Shown here piece after piece: positions 1 through 10,214 of a stretch of DNA of 64,000 nt. Every line of letters begins with the position of its first letter. Position 1 is the first letter of the stretch. The notes under the pieces were generated by a model. It was not told where the DNA came from and did not search any database. It worked only from the letters and a program-made list of their open reading frames with translations. A program made the position numbers and the translations under genes. Origin of the DNA: Quercus robur (Eukaryota; Streptophyta; Magnoliopsida; Fagales; Fagaceae); assembly GCF_932294415.1 (NCBI RefSeq), contig NC_065541.1, positions 33,699,790 to 33,763,789 on the forward strand. The letters run 5' to 3'.

Positions 1-669
1 AAAAGAAAAAGCCCATTAAAAATTTACAAATCTAAAATCCAAAAAAAAACTAAGGTAAACCTAAAAAATTAGGTCAATAACAATGTCACCAAAATAGAAA
101 GGCTAAAGAAAATTGAGTACAATCAGACAATTTACCAAAAACATTAGCCAAGTCCTTAAAAATTTTGAAACAAAACCAATCTGACATCAAATCATTCCAT
201 CAAATTGCCCAAAAAAAAAAAACCCTAACCCAGAGAGACACATTAGTACTGAGACATGAGGCAAAAGGAATGAAGACTGAGACCAAAAATGCAGTAGCAC
301 CACACGGCACGTTGTAGCAGATCTGCTTCTGAGAGAGACCAAGAAAGCACCAGCACGGTATTTCCCTCTCTCATCTTAGCTAAGCGGAGGCAGAGCCTCT
401 TTTCTCTCAATCTCTCTCTCTCTCTCTAACTCTTTTCTCTCTTTTTCAATGGAAGATGGAGAACTCTTATTTTTTGTGTTTTTTTTTTGCTAAATGAAGA
501 ATCACTATTTCTATATCAATACTTTAACTCTCGTTTACTGTTTGGAGTTTGGACCCATATACTAGGTGTTTTTTATTTTTATATTTTTTTATGAATCTGC
601 TTATAAGGGCACAAACGGACCTATAGCCTTGGAACGACCAAATAGTAGCCCAATGAGCCCACCACAATT
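1..669. other. AT-rich intergenic sequence
   Basis: I see no convincing gene here. The stretch is AT-rich with short homopolymers. A CT-rich run with a small (CT)n microsatellite lies around 405-445, followed by an ATG near 449 that opens no usable frame. Confidence 0.6.
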
Positions 670-1320
670 AATTTGTTAGAGAATGGGTAGGATATTGACT
701 ACTTAATGAGCTAAAGGTAATCACAATGAGAAGAAATGCCAAGTAAAAGACTAGGAACACTCAATTATGAAGAAAAAGGGATCCTCGGTTGGACCAAGGA
801 AGATCTTTTATATATATGGTTTTGTTTTCTCTCCTTTTTCTTTTTCCCTAGGTCCTTTTTCTAAGGATCTTTATCTTCCTTTTATATTTACACACAGATT
901 ATCTTCATCCTACACTTGGAGGGTTGAGATTGCATTTTTAGAACTTCTGTCCCATCCAGAACATACAGGTAAGCTTCTGCCTCGCAATCTGAGTTGTGCC
1001 ACCACTATTCATGATCATTTCCTCATTAATGCAACTAGAGGAGTAGTTGTCTTGCATTTAATGCAGAAGGGATAGCTTCCACTCCCTTCTCCTTTCACCA
1101 TTCTTGTAACCCGTGCCAAGTCTACTTTATTTCATCTGTAATATTTTAACTTTATATGCCTTCTATGATTACTACTCGTCCCCCAGGTCAACAGGTGCTC
1201 GTCTTGTGGCTATCCAATGCTCGTCCAGGAGGTCCGAGGGGCATCCTCGGAAATCATCTTAGCAATCCACTTAGATGAGATTAGGGATCCTCGTCCACAC
1301 ACTGCTGATTGGGTGATTTT
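670..1320 (-). mobile_element. Decayed LTR-like remnant
   Basis: The segment reads best on the minus strand as an old LTR. It has a TATA-like run near 809-822. A short conceptual peptide near 1020-1065 (ATRGVVVLHLMQ) matches one obtained from the antisense of the Gypsy element 2 LTR near 53105-53130 (AARRVVVVHLM). Words such as CTCGTCC and CCTCGG, typical of the Gypsy LTRs in this window, recur at 1195-1295. I could not fix the ends or find a target-site duplication, so this is probably a truncated or heavily diverged solo LTR. The 102-codon plus-strand frame inside it is not a gene. Confidence 0.45.
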
Positions 1321-1391
1321 GTTTTTTTTATATAACATATGCCCGCATGAATAAAGGAGCAACAAATAACTAATGGTTGTGCTTGTCTTTT

Positions 1392-1434
<43 letters not shown>

Positions 1435-2960
1435 TTGAGATGGTTTGAAATTTTAATGGTTAGTTGTTAATATTTAATAAATTTTGTTGATTGTAGTGTT
1501 ATGCTACATGCGTAGTGTTGTTATGTGCCTTTTTTTTTTTTTTTAACTTCACCCCCCTAACTTGAACTTCTAGTTTCGCCCCTGCATCTATATACCTTAA
1601 ATTTAAAGGTAGAATTGAGAAATTGTGAATCTTAAGCACTTTTCAATTGTAAATAAAAGGTCCATATGCAAACAAAAATATCTAGGTGTAAAATATTCTC
1701 AAAAAAATAATTCTGGGTGTAAAATACATTACTATAATGGTTTGTACAACCAACATGGATCCACAAGTAGATTTGGGCTAATATAACTTTAATAACCCTC
1801 TCAAACTCAAGGTGGGCTATAACAAGCCGACTTAAGTTTGAGATGAGATAATTAAACTAGTTTAGCATATAAAATTAGATGAAGATGTCAACAAGCTAAT
1901 CTTGAGAAAAGGCCAAACATGTATAATTTATTTTTATCTTTGTTTGTTTTACGCCCTTGTCAAAAACAGTAATTAACTAGTTTTAAGGCCGAGTTGATTA
2001 CTAGATCTATTATGAAAGCCTTAGATTAATCAGATAAATATCAATATTATGCAAGTGTGAATTTTTTTTTTAAAAAAAGACATAATATGATGACCTAGGA
2101 AAAAGTAATTAAACAAACTAGGTTCACAGGAAAAACCCAAGATGACTTGACCTTATCAATCCCTAAATAAATAGATCCACTATCAAATAAAATTTCATAG
2201 ACTGAATAACCCTATTCTTCGTGACCTTATCAATCCCTAAATAAACAGATCCACTACCAAATAAAATTTCACATACTGAATAACCCTATTCTTCGTAAAC
2301 TTACCTAAGGTTATCTAACTTAGCTCTAAGATTCATAGACTTCTTTGATAGTAAATTGTTGCAACGTGAATCTCTAATCTATGACTTCAGTATCCCCTAG
2401 AAGATTTAAATCGAGCACCTTTGATATTTGGAGTGCCACAACTTTAGATCCACCAGTTCAGATTGTATAAGAATGAACACCTGTAGTGACTTTATGAGTA
2501 GTAGTCACAAATGAAAAAAAATTTAGATCTCAAAAAAGCAGCTCTAAAGTCTTAAGAAAACGTGCATTAGGGTTTACTTATATAGTAGACCAAACAAGAA
2601 CAAAACCATAATCACATGGTAGGTTGATGGGCTGAATCAAATTTGCATAATTGCAATTCGATCGGTCAAGCTTAAATTCCAATTTGTTGAAATTGTAAAA
2701 TCTCGAACTACTTAAAATAATTGAAGTCCTATTCTTTCATACTGAAAAACCAGAAGCTTGAGCACTTGCCTATACATTCCTATAGACTCTAAAGACTATA
2801 ACTTATATTCACATGTTTTCCAACACAAATCTAGATATTGAACTCCTAACAATGTCATCCCAAAATCTTTTTTTTAATTTTTCATTATCAACAGTAATCT
2901 ATCTAGTGAACATTTCTTTATTCCCTAAAAAAAAGTGACCCTTTCTTTAAAATTCAATTG
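1321..2960. other. Intergenic, repeat-like, no gene seen
   Basis: AT-rich sequence with long poly-T runs (about 1396-1431 and 1530-1543) and a 74-bp tandem duplication listed separately. The part from about 1740 to 2850 has the texture of old repeat DNA, but I cannot assign a family. Confidence 0.5.
2149..2296. repeat. Two-copy 74-bp tandem duplication
   Basis: Copy 1 (2149-2222) and copy 2 (2223-2296) are head to tail with no spacer. They differ at only a few positions and both begin GACCTTATCAATCCCTAAAT. The near identity suggests a recent slippage or unequal-exchange event in non-coding DNA. Confidence 0.85.
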
Positions 2961-3314
2961 AGGAAAATTGACATTTGCCCCTAATTTACAAACTATGCAA
3001 CAAAATGTGCCTATTTTGAAACAATTTAGCAAAATACCCCTATTTTTGAAACTAGATTTTGATAAAATCAAGTTATGTGTAAAACTTGATATTCTCAAAA
3101 TCAACTTATATGTATATTTTTAAGTGGAACTCAACATTAGCAATGTCAAGTTTCATTTAAATTTTCAAAAAATTTAAGTGGCAAAATATGCATAGAACTC
3201 AACATTGGTAATGTCAAGTTCCACTTGTAACTCAATTTTGTTGAAATCGAGTTTAAAAAACATGATCATTTTGCTATATAATTTGTAAATTAGGGGCAAA
3301 TGCCCATTTTTCCT
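2961..3314. mobile_element. MITE-like element with long terminal inverted repeats
   Basis: The left end (AGGAAAATTGACATTTGCCC...) and the reverse complement of the right end (AGGAAAAATGGGCATTTGCC...) match over about 45 bp, both continuing into CCTAATTTACAAA. The interior of about 260 bp has no coding potential and holds repeated pieces around 'ACTCAACATT..GTAATGTCAAG'. The flanks ATTCAATTG and ATTGCAATC look like a diverged 9-bp target-site duplication, which would suggest a Mutator-type MITE; that assignment is inference. Confidence 0.6.
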
Positions 3315-3790
3315 ATTGCAATCCATGGACTTCATTTCGTGCGTATCACGATGTGATCAGGCGTCAATGACCTTTCAGCCCAATCTTGTTTTATAATGTT
3401 TTTGCTTAACAGTTGTCTTTAGGATAATTGCTAATAAACCATTTTAGGAAAGTTTTGAAACCACTTTCATAAAAAATATAAAAAACTGTCAAAAATATTA
3501 ATTGCATTTTTATTTTCCTATAAAAAATTTTCAAAATAATTCTTAAACCAATACCCTAACGTATCCTTCTAAATTAATACATCACGATCCACCCACAGCC
3601 GAAGCTCATAAAAGTGGTTCACGCAGCTGGCCCAGGGAGCTAAAGAACCCAAGTATCTATGAGTTCGGGCCACTTACAAAGTGCTCGAGCGACACAATGG
3701 GTCGAGTGAGCAATTCATGGGCCTATAAAAACATCCAAGTGCAGAGCCTTGTTTGTTTCTCGTTTTCATGGCCTTCAACTTTTACATATA

Positions 3791-4060
3791 TGTGCCCGTT
3801 TGGATTCAAAGTTTCCTGGCGTCTGCGTTTTTGTTCTGCGGTTTTCTCTTTTTTTTTTCTTTTTTTTTGGTTCAGCCCGCATTTGTTGACTTTTGCACAG
3901 TAAACAGTGCATTCGTGCACTGTTCATGGACCTACAAATTCCACTTTTCAGCCACTTTTTCATTAAAAATGGATCCCACAGTACTATTTACACATTTAAA
4001 AATTATTTTGTTACAGTGTTTTCAATTTTAGCAAAAATAAGCTCAATCCAAACGGACTCA
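3791..4060. mobile_element. MITE-like element, GTTTGGAT family, copy 1
   Basis: The ends carry inverted repeats: CCCGTTTGGATTCAAA on the left, and TCCGTTTGGATTGAGC read from the right end on the minus strand. The interior contains CAGTAAACAGTGCA and GTGCACTGTTCATGG, an inverted pair. A second copy with the same end motif is at about 55404-55595. No coding capacity and no clear target-site duplication. Confidence 0.5.
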
Positions 4061-4316
4061 AGTCTACTATGATAAACATGCTATATCCGAGGATGATTTT
4101 GCATGTAAACGAGTTCCAAATTCCAATGGTATAAGCCTGTGATCCTAATGTGATATTTTTGTAAACGCAAATTTGCTAATGCAAAGAAAGACAACATCTC
4201 AAAGAAGTTTGGAAGTGTAGTACTAAAAAAAAAGGATTTCTTTATTAAGCTAGCTATAGGCCTATAGCTATACAATCAGATATTAGTTTACAAAATTCGA
4301 GCTTTTATCTCACAAA

Positions 4317-6272
4317 TCAAGTCCGACGCTTTGCCATGATCTTGTTTTGCTGCTCTAACCACAACTGTTGCTGATGCAACAGACTTTCTTGATTCATTGA
4401 CACATTAGAGACATGTTCATTGGCCAATTCACCAGGCCAAATCGCAAATGGGTCTTCATTAGGAACTGCGGGTACTGTCTCGTTAGGACTGTTGGCACTA
4501 AAAGTTGGTGCTGCCATTGTTTCACTAAAATTCTCAACACAAAATGTTGGAGCTACTGTGTTCTCGTTAAAATCGTGTGGAAACAATGTCGGTGCAACCA
4601 CGGTCTCAACTTGTGCGCAAAAACTTGGTGCCGTAGCTGTATCAAACGTGGGATTAACTGAAAACATTGGGTCCACTGTAAAAATGACTGCCTCATTGGT
4701 ACTGGTTTCAATAGTAGTTGGTATTTCATCTTGTAGAAATGGATTGTATTGGTGTTGAGGTAGTGAAGCTTGATTAATTATCAAATCGTTCTCAACCAAG
4801 TGTTCGAACCCGTTGGCTAGACTTGTAGAAGATTGCACTTGTTTGGCTGCCGACTCAAATAAAACAACTTCCCAACTATCTTGTTGAGAGTCCAATTCTA
4901 AACTGGAAATCTCCGAGGTTTCATTTCCTTGTTGTTGATTTTCTTGTTTTTCTTCAAGTTGTGAACAGTGATCATGGAAACTTACGAGGTCTAAACTTGA
5001 ATTTGTTTCTAGTTCAAGGGGAAATGAAGAGTTTGATCCGGAATCTTCATTAGCACTGGTGAAATCCTCAGTGCAAGAAGATTGTTTCTCGGCTTGGTCC
5101 TCTGAGAAATATTCTTGCTCAATTGACATACCCGTTTCTGTAAGAGCCACAAGATCCTCCAACGATGTGCATCGCGAATCACTGAATTCTGATCCTCTCT
5201 GTGACAACTTGTCTGATCCTTCTGATTGCTCGTAAATAATCTTCTCAGAACTCAAAACAGGCATAGGAAGAAGCGACGGTGATCGATGACCATTGTTATG
5301 ACTAGGAAATGAATCATGATCTTTCAAGAAATCTTGCAATGTCACTATAAGCTCTTCGGAAATCTTTTGTACACTTGGATATTCAGAGGTCCTTCCTACC
5401 CCAATGCTCTTGCACAAATCGTAAAAACCCGAAAGCTCTTCAAATTGTTTCGTGGCTTTAATACAAGCTTGAAACGCATTGGCACAAGATTGATATTGCA
5501 ATTGGAAGAAGCTGTCTAAAAGAAGCACAAGCCCATCAGAAATGTCACGGTAGAGATCAAAACTCTCTTGCACAATTGCATAAAGCGAAATCAATACCAA
5601 CTGGTTAGTTTTGGCTGCACCGGTAGGTCTTGTGCCTATAGCTCTATCGAGCAAACGCTGCCAATATGAGATTCTATCAAGCAGCATTACAGGCTTCATG
5701 TCACGTACCGGCGAAACAGGTTGCCGGGTTCTACTTCTATGGCGGTGGCTTAAGCTTTCTATTTGAGTATACGTAAACCTCCGTTGAAGCTTCCCCGTAA
5801 GAAAACAGTCTAAGCGCTCGTCAAGATACAGAGCAAATGTCCTAACAAAGGCTGTGTAATCCCAGGGGCTTGAATTTGAGTCGTCACGGAAGTTTGAAAG
5901 GTTAAGAATCTTTGCACCACGTTTCATTGCATGAAGAACTTCCCTTGGGAAATATGGATCACCATCTTGGAATATTCTAAGAACAAGCATGAGGGACTTG
6001 ACGGCGACGATCCAATTGCGAGTTCTGCTAATGCGTTTGGAAATGGCTATGGCACAAGCCGCGACGTAGACTTTGTTGGAAGAAATGAGTGAAAGGATTT
6101 CATTTACGTAACGATCATCTATGGGGATTTCGACATGGGAGGTAGCTTTGAGGATCAAGACCTCGAGGTTGGCCGCGTTGGTGTTGGAGTAGACCTTGGC
6201 TATGCTAATGCTGGTTTGGTCTTTCACTGCTCCAAGTGCCTTCCTTAGCTTGCTAGGCATTGTTGAGACCAT
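4317..6272 (-). CDS. ANTH-domain (AP180/CALM-type) clathrin assembly protein
   Basis: The single 651-codon frame encodes a plant AP180/CALM-type adaptor. Such proteins bind phosphoinositides and clathrin during endocytosis at the plasma membrane or in trafficking from the trans-Golgi. The N-terminus (KLRKALGAVKDQTSISIAKV) and the following KATSH are the ANTH lipid-binding signature. The ANTH body runs to about residue 310, with helical stretches such as YTAFVRTFALYLDERLD and ELSGFYDLCKSIGVGRTSEY. The remainder is a low-complexity acidic and glutamine-rich tail with an NPF motif near residue 510, a DPF motif near 607, and about four APTF-like repeats between them. These are typical contacts for EH-domain proteins and adaptor appendages. 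The second Met (codon 5, MPSKLRK) matches the family's usual start better than the first. No intron is needed. It resembles the Arabidopsis PICALM group, but I cannot name the exact orthologue. Confidence 0.9.
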   Translation of the reverse strand: MVSTMPSKLRKALGAVKDQTSISIAKVYSNTNAANLEVLILKATSHVEIPIDDRYVNEILSLISSNKVYVAACAIAISKRISRTRNWIVAVKSLMLVLRIFQDGDPYFPREVLHAMKRGAKILNLSNFRDDSNSSPWDYTAFVRTFALYLDERLDCFLTGKLQRRFTYTQIESLSHRHRSRTRQPVSPVRDMKPVMLLDRISYWQRLLDRAIGTRPTGAAKTNQLVLISLYAIVQESFDLYRDISDGLVLLLDSFFQLQYQSCANAFQACIKATKQFEELSGFYDLCKSIGVGRTSEYPSVQKISEELIVTLQDFLKDHDSFPSHNNGHRSPSLLPMPVLSSEKIIYEQSEGSDKLSQRGSEFSDSRCTSLEDLVALTETGMSIEQEYFSEDQAEKQSSCTEDFTSANEDSGSNSSFPLELETNSSLDLVSFHDHCSQLEEKQENQQQGNETSEISSLELDSQQDSWEVVLFESAAKQVQSSTSLANGFEHLVENDLIINQASLPQHQYNPFLQDEIPTTIETSTNEAVIFTVDPMFSVNPTFDTATAPSFCAQVETVVAPTLFPHDFNENTVAPTFCVENFSETMAAPTFSANSPNETVPAVPNEDPFAIWPGELANEHVSNVSMNQESLLHQQQLWLEQQNKIMAKRRT

Positions 6273-7066
6273 TACAAAACCTTTGCCCCTACCACAAGAA
6301 ATACCCTCTTGTATTTTGTCACCTGAGGCCTATGTTTTTGTTCCAATGAGATCTGTATTGTATTATCTCTTTCTCTCTCTTTTTCCCCCTGAGGCTTGTG
6401 CAAGAAAGAGAGGAGTTTGGGTGGATTTTCCAGAAAAAAATTGAGGGAGGATGGTGGGTTTTTTTTTTTTTAATTTTGTTTATGTGGTAATTTTTAATGT
6501 TACTTTTGGGTGGTGGAGAGTGCACAGATTAAAGGCCTTAAAACTCTGGTACCCTTGTGGACGTGACCAAAGCTCTCACATTTAGTTTAGATGACCAAGT
6601 CAGCATTTTTTACCAAATTGGTTTAATGCTGTTTTCACCTCCTTTGCCGCGTTGAACAATGAAAATGCATAAAACGACATGATGAGTAAGTTATACGTGG
6701 CCCTTCCAAGTTCCAGGTTGGGGGTTGTAACAGATAACAGTAGGAACTAGGTCTGTTCATTTTACAGCTCAAACTACGAACATTGTCGTCTATAGTTACT
6801 TATATTGAACAAAATTTTGTGTCGTTTGGTCACTAAAAATATGGCACAAACGTGCTTTTCATGTCATTAGAATGGAAACTCATTCTGGAAAGCTCATTGC
6901 TATTGCCATTTTTCTGAAAGTTGGCTAGCAAATACGCAAAAGCTTTTTTTTTTTTTCCTTGATAAAGATAAGGGCCAGGCGATTCGACTATTCCTAAGCA
7001 ATCAGTAGCCATCAACTTTTTTGAGAGAGAGAACTGAAAAAAGAGAAAAAATCTGATGTCACAACA
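6273..7066. other. Upstream region of the ANTH gene and intergenic DNA
   Basis: Reading on the minus strand, the first about 200 bases are purine-rich (GAGAGAAAGAG) and could be the 5' leader of the ANTH gene. No sharp TATA box stands out. The rest shows no gene. Confidence 0.4.
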
Positions 7067-7210
7067 AAATGCATAATTTGTGCCACAGCTCACCACATTA
7101 ACGAGTTGTGATTGGTGAAAGAGTGTCTTTACATAGACCCACTATCACCTTTACATCAACCACAATACACCACATAATAAGTTATGGCATAAATTGTGCC
7201 TTTTTGTGGC
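7067..7210. mobile_element. Small palindromic MITE-like element
   Basis: The left part (AATTTGTGCCACAGCTCACC) and the reverse complement of the right part (AATTTATGCCATAACTTATT) share an imperfect inverted repeat. The centre contains related GTTGTGATTGG and ATACACCACAT pieces. It is short and non-coding. The ends and any target-site duplication are uncertain. Confidence 0.3.
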
Positions 7211-8393
7211 ACTAAAACTGCTGGAAAAACAATCAATTATGTAACTTTTATGACGTACGATTAGGCCCAAGTGGGGGCACGAGTTAAGGCCTGTGTCATG
7301 ATTTTTATAATTGAAATGATTCACATGAAGGAGAATCACTGAAATGGACCAAATAAACACAACTTGAGTGCGTGTACAACCTGGATTTTTCTCGATCCGT
7401 AGAGAGTACCCCTGAAGAGGGACTCTATATGTAGAGCAAGGATGTGGACAATGAACTCAAAACAAAATTGGCTGTGGAACCAAAAATACAGATGTTACTT
7501 TGCAGTAGATGCCAAATGAAGGAGGCAGCAAGAATCTATGCCCAGTGGCGATTCCAGGAATTTTTCTCAGGGTGTTCTTGGGTGGACTTGCCCTGTTACA
7601 ATTTTTTCTTTTTTAGATTTTAGTTGAAATTTTTTTTTTTTAGTTTTTTCTTTTTTGCTTGAAAACAATGTTATGAATACCGTTTTGGACCCTGTTTCGA
7701 TTTGTTTTGTGGAATAGAATATTTTGGTATTGATCTATTTCGATGTACAATTTCAGAGTGTTTCAGGGTTTCTAAAAAAAATTAAAAATAATATATATTT
7801 ATATTTTCTTATACATCATAAAATTATTAATCCAAATAAGTAATCCTCAAATAAAACAAATCATTTTGTTTTTCTTCTTTGACATTCAAATCATTTAGTT
7901 ATTACATAACAATTACTATTTTAGAATATTAAAACCTAAATATGTAATTAAATAATGAAAAACAACAACTAAAAATAGTACAATAAAAGTGTGTGTATAT
8001 ATATATATATCAAGTATCAACTTAACATTGTTTTTTATTTTATTTTATTTTTGTCTTTTATAATGTGTATTCACTTACTTACTTTTTAAGGGACCATATA
8101 CCACAACTCCAATTCAATGCCATGGCCCCATCCACCTCCACACTAAAAGACAAGAGCCGAACAGCAATGTCAACAAAATTACATATTTTTATATTTATAT
8201 ACACCTACCCAAACAGTAAAAAACTAATAAATTTATATTGTCAAAAAGAAGACAAACAGTAAAAAACTAAGCAATTTATATGGTCAAAAAAAGACAAAAG
8301 CATAAAAGTTAAGCAATTTATATAATTATATCGTGAAAAGATAAGTCTAAACTCCAAACACACAAGTCAGACACTCAAGACTGAGAATCGAGC

Positions 8394-8395
<2 letters not shown>

Positions 8396-8448
<53 letters not shown>

Positions 8449-8456
8449 TGTGTGTG
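8396..8456. repeat. (GA)n-(TG)n compound microsatellite
   Basis: About 25 GA units (8396-8446) run directly into five TG units. It lies inside the hAT-like element, shortly before the captured L12 fragment. Confidence 0.95.
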
Positions 8457-8569
8457 AGTCAGAGCAGAGATGAGATAGGGCAAACCGGAAAAGGAAAGAG
8501 AATTGAAATACCGTCGCCGATCTCGCTTATGCCGTCGCCAATCTAGCTTATGCGGTCGCCGATCTCTGC

Positions 8570-8838
8570 GTGATGATCAAGCTAATGGTCCAGAACCGTC
8601 AGGCCAAGGTGTGAGGTGTCGGTGGTGCCTCCGCCGCCGCAGCACTAGTCATCAAGGCGCTGAAGGAGCCGGAGCACGACCGGAAGAAGACGAAGAACAT
8701 CAAGCACAACGGTAACATCTCGCTCGACGATGTCATCGAGATCGCTAAGGTGACGAAGCCTAGGTCAATGGCAAAGGATTTTTTTTTTTTTTTTTAAAGT
8801 ATGGCGAAGGATCTTAGTGGACTGTGAAGGAGATTCTA
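8570..8838 (+). pseudogene. RPL12: Captured fragment of 60S ribosomal protein L12 (uL11)
   Basis: Plus-strand reading gives peptides that match the middle of cytosolic ribosomal protein L12: KLMVQNRQAKV, then after a frame change [43 protein letters not shown] and VKEIL. These correspond roughly to residues 55-125 of a protein of about 166 residues. The copy is broken: a frameshift after the NRQAKV segment, a poly-T insertion at 8780-8796 with a duplicated MAKD piece, and no start or end. It is enclosed by the hAT-like ends, so it was probably carried along by the element. L12 normally sits at the ribosomal stalk base and binds 26S rRNA; this copy cannot make that protein. Confidence 0.85.
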
Positions 8839-9230
8839 GAGCTTAGGGTTTGCTTTAGCCTTTATTGGGGTTTGGTTGTTTTTTTTTTTTTTTTTTGAGA
8901 ATCCGTGGGTTTGCTACTATTGGGCTTGTTGTGGGCTTGATGTTGGTTGGGCTTGCTATTCGTTTTTTTTTTTTTTTTAGAATCCGTGGGCTTGCCATTT
9001 GATCTGTTACAATTTTTTTTTTTTTTTTTTTTTTTTCAGATTTTAGTTCAAATTTTTTTTGGGCTTTTTTTTTTTTTCCTTGAAAGGAGAACAAATAATT
9101 TTTTTTTAATTGGAGAGTGTTCCTAATTTTTGTCGGGGTGTTCCTAATTTTTATTAGGGTGTTCCTAATTTTTTTTTTAAGGATGAACAAATAAAAAAAA
9201 ATTAATTATTATATATAATTTTTTTTTTCA

Positions 9231-9260
9231 GGTCAGGGTGTTCCTAGGAACACCCTGACC
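9231..9260. repeat. Perfect 30-bp palindrome
   Basis: The left half GGTCAGGGTGTTCCT is followed at once by its exact reverse complement. It lies 20 bases inside the right end of the hAT-like element. The half-site repeats the subterminal word found at the left end, which suggests a local rearrangement of the terminus or a transposase-binding block. Confidence 0.95.
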
Positions 9261-9529
9261 ATAACGTGGCGCCGCCACTGTCTATGCTTGCAACCGAGCT
9301 CATGAGACATATCAGGTGGTACACCACCGCCTATGAGCTCTCCTACTGTTCAATTTTTTTTTCAAAATCTAGTGGGTTTGGAATTTGATCGTTGATAAAA
9401 TACAAAGCTGACATGCTATATTATATATTGCTTGTTAAAAGAAAATATAATTCTAATACTATATAAAAAGTCACAATTTTTGTTACAATTATCTTATAAG
9501 ACAAATTATGACTAATTATCTATCATTTT

Positions 9530-10154
9530 TGATGGTGTCACAAATAATCCCAAGTCCATAACTCGTCCATATGTTTCGTCCAACGACAGAAGCAACAATA
9601 GGCGGAGAAAATTGCAAGCGTACCAGCGACCCTCGTCCGTATATGGACGAGCTTAATACCTCAAGATCTACTCGTCATTTATGAACGACCAGCCTTCCAA
9701 GATGATCTCGTCCGTCTTTCACTAAAAGTGGACGAGATCATCCTGGAGGTCTCGTCCATCCTTACTATGGATGGACTAAAAGTGGACGAGCTCCTCATGA
9801 AGGTCTCGTCCATCCTCACTATGGATGGACGAGTTCATCGGCCCGTCCGACCTAGGTAACTTCCACAGCGGTTACTCCCAATTCTCCGGACTCCTCGACA
9901 CTAGGAACGGTTACCAAACAGATAACCGTTCCACACACTATATAAGGCTTCTTCGATGAAGGAAAAAGGTATTGAGACATTTTTCTTACTTCTAAGAGAA
10001 TACTTCTTCGTTACAGAGAGTTCAAAGTAACTAACTTGATCATCGGAGGATTTTTGGCCGGTCCCCTCTGATTCTGTGTCTTTGGTATTACAGGAGATAG
10101 CCCGAAGATCAACGTTCAAGTCTTATCAACCCACTGATAATCAAGGAATCATTA
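9530..10154 (+). repeat. 5' LTR of Gypsy element 1
   Basis: Starts TGATGGTGTC and ends ATCATTA, where the 3' LTR has ATCATCA, so the terminal CA has mutated to TA. A TATA box (TATATAAGG, 9939-9947) marks the U3 promoter. U3 holds nine copies of CTCGTCC/GGACGAG in both orientations, several forming inverted pairs. Confidence 0.95.
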
Positions 10155-10178
10155 GTTGGCGCCGTCTGTGGGGAACGA
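10155..10178 (+). other. Primer-binding site of Gypsy element 1
   Basis: The sequence GTTGGCGCCGTCTGTGGGG follows the LTR directly. TTGGCGCC-type sites prime reverse transcription from a host tRNA in many plant Gypsy elements. I do not assign the tRNA species. Confidence 0.75.
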
Positions 10179-10214
10179 TTGTTTTACAGTTTGCTTCTCC
10201 GTGACAAAGGGTTG

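Larger units (their letters stand above)
7543..9280. mobile_element. Non-autonomous hAT-like element carrying a host gene fragment
   Basis: The element begins CAGTGGCG and ends with its reverse complement CGCCACTG, followed inward on both sides by TCAGGGTGTTC. It is flanked by TCTATGCC (7535-7542) and TCTATGCT (9281-9288), an 8-bp target-site duplication with one mismatch. CAG-type ends with 8-bp duplications are the hAT pattern. No transposase remains. The interior holds poly-T runs, a (GA)n microsatellite, a ribosomal protein L12 fragment, and just inside the right end a perfect 30-bp palindrome (9231-9260, centre CCTAGG). Confidence 0.8.

Noticed and set aside
767-1075. Plus-strand frame of 102 codons
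   Set aside because: It is antisense to an old LTR remnant and has no domain. Part of it matches the antisense of another LTR in this window.
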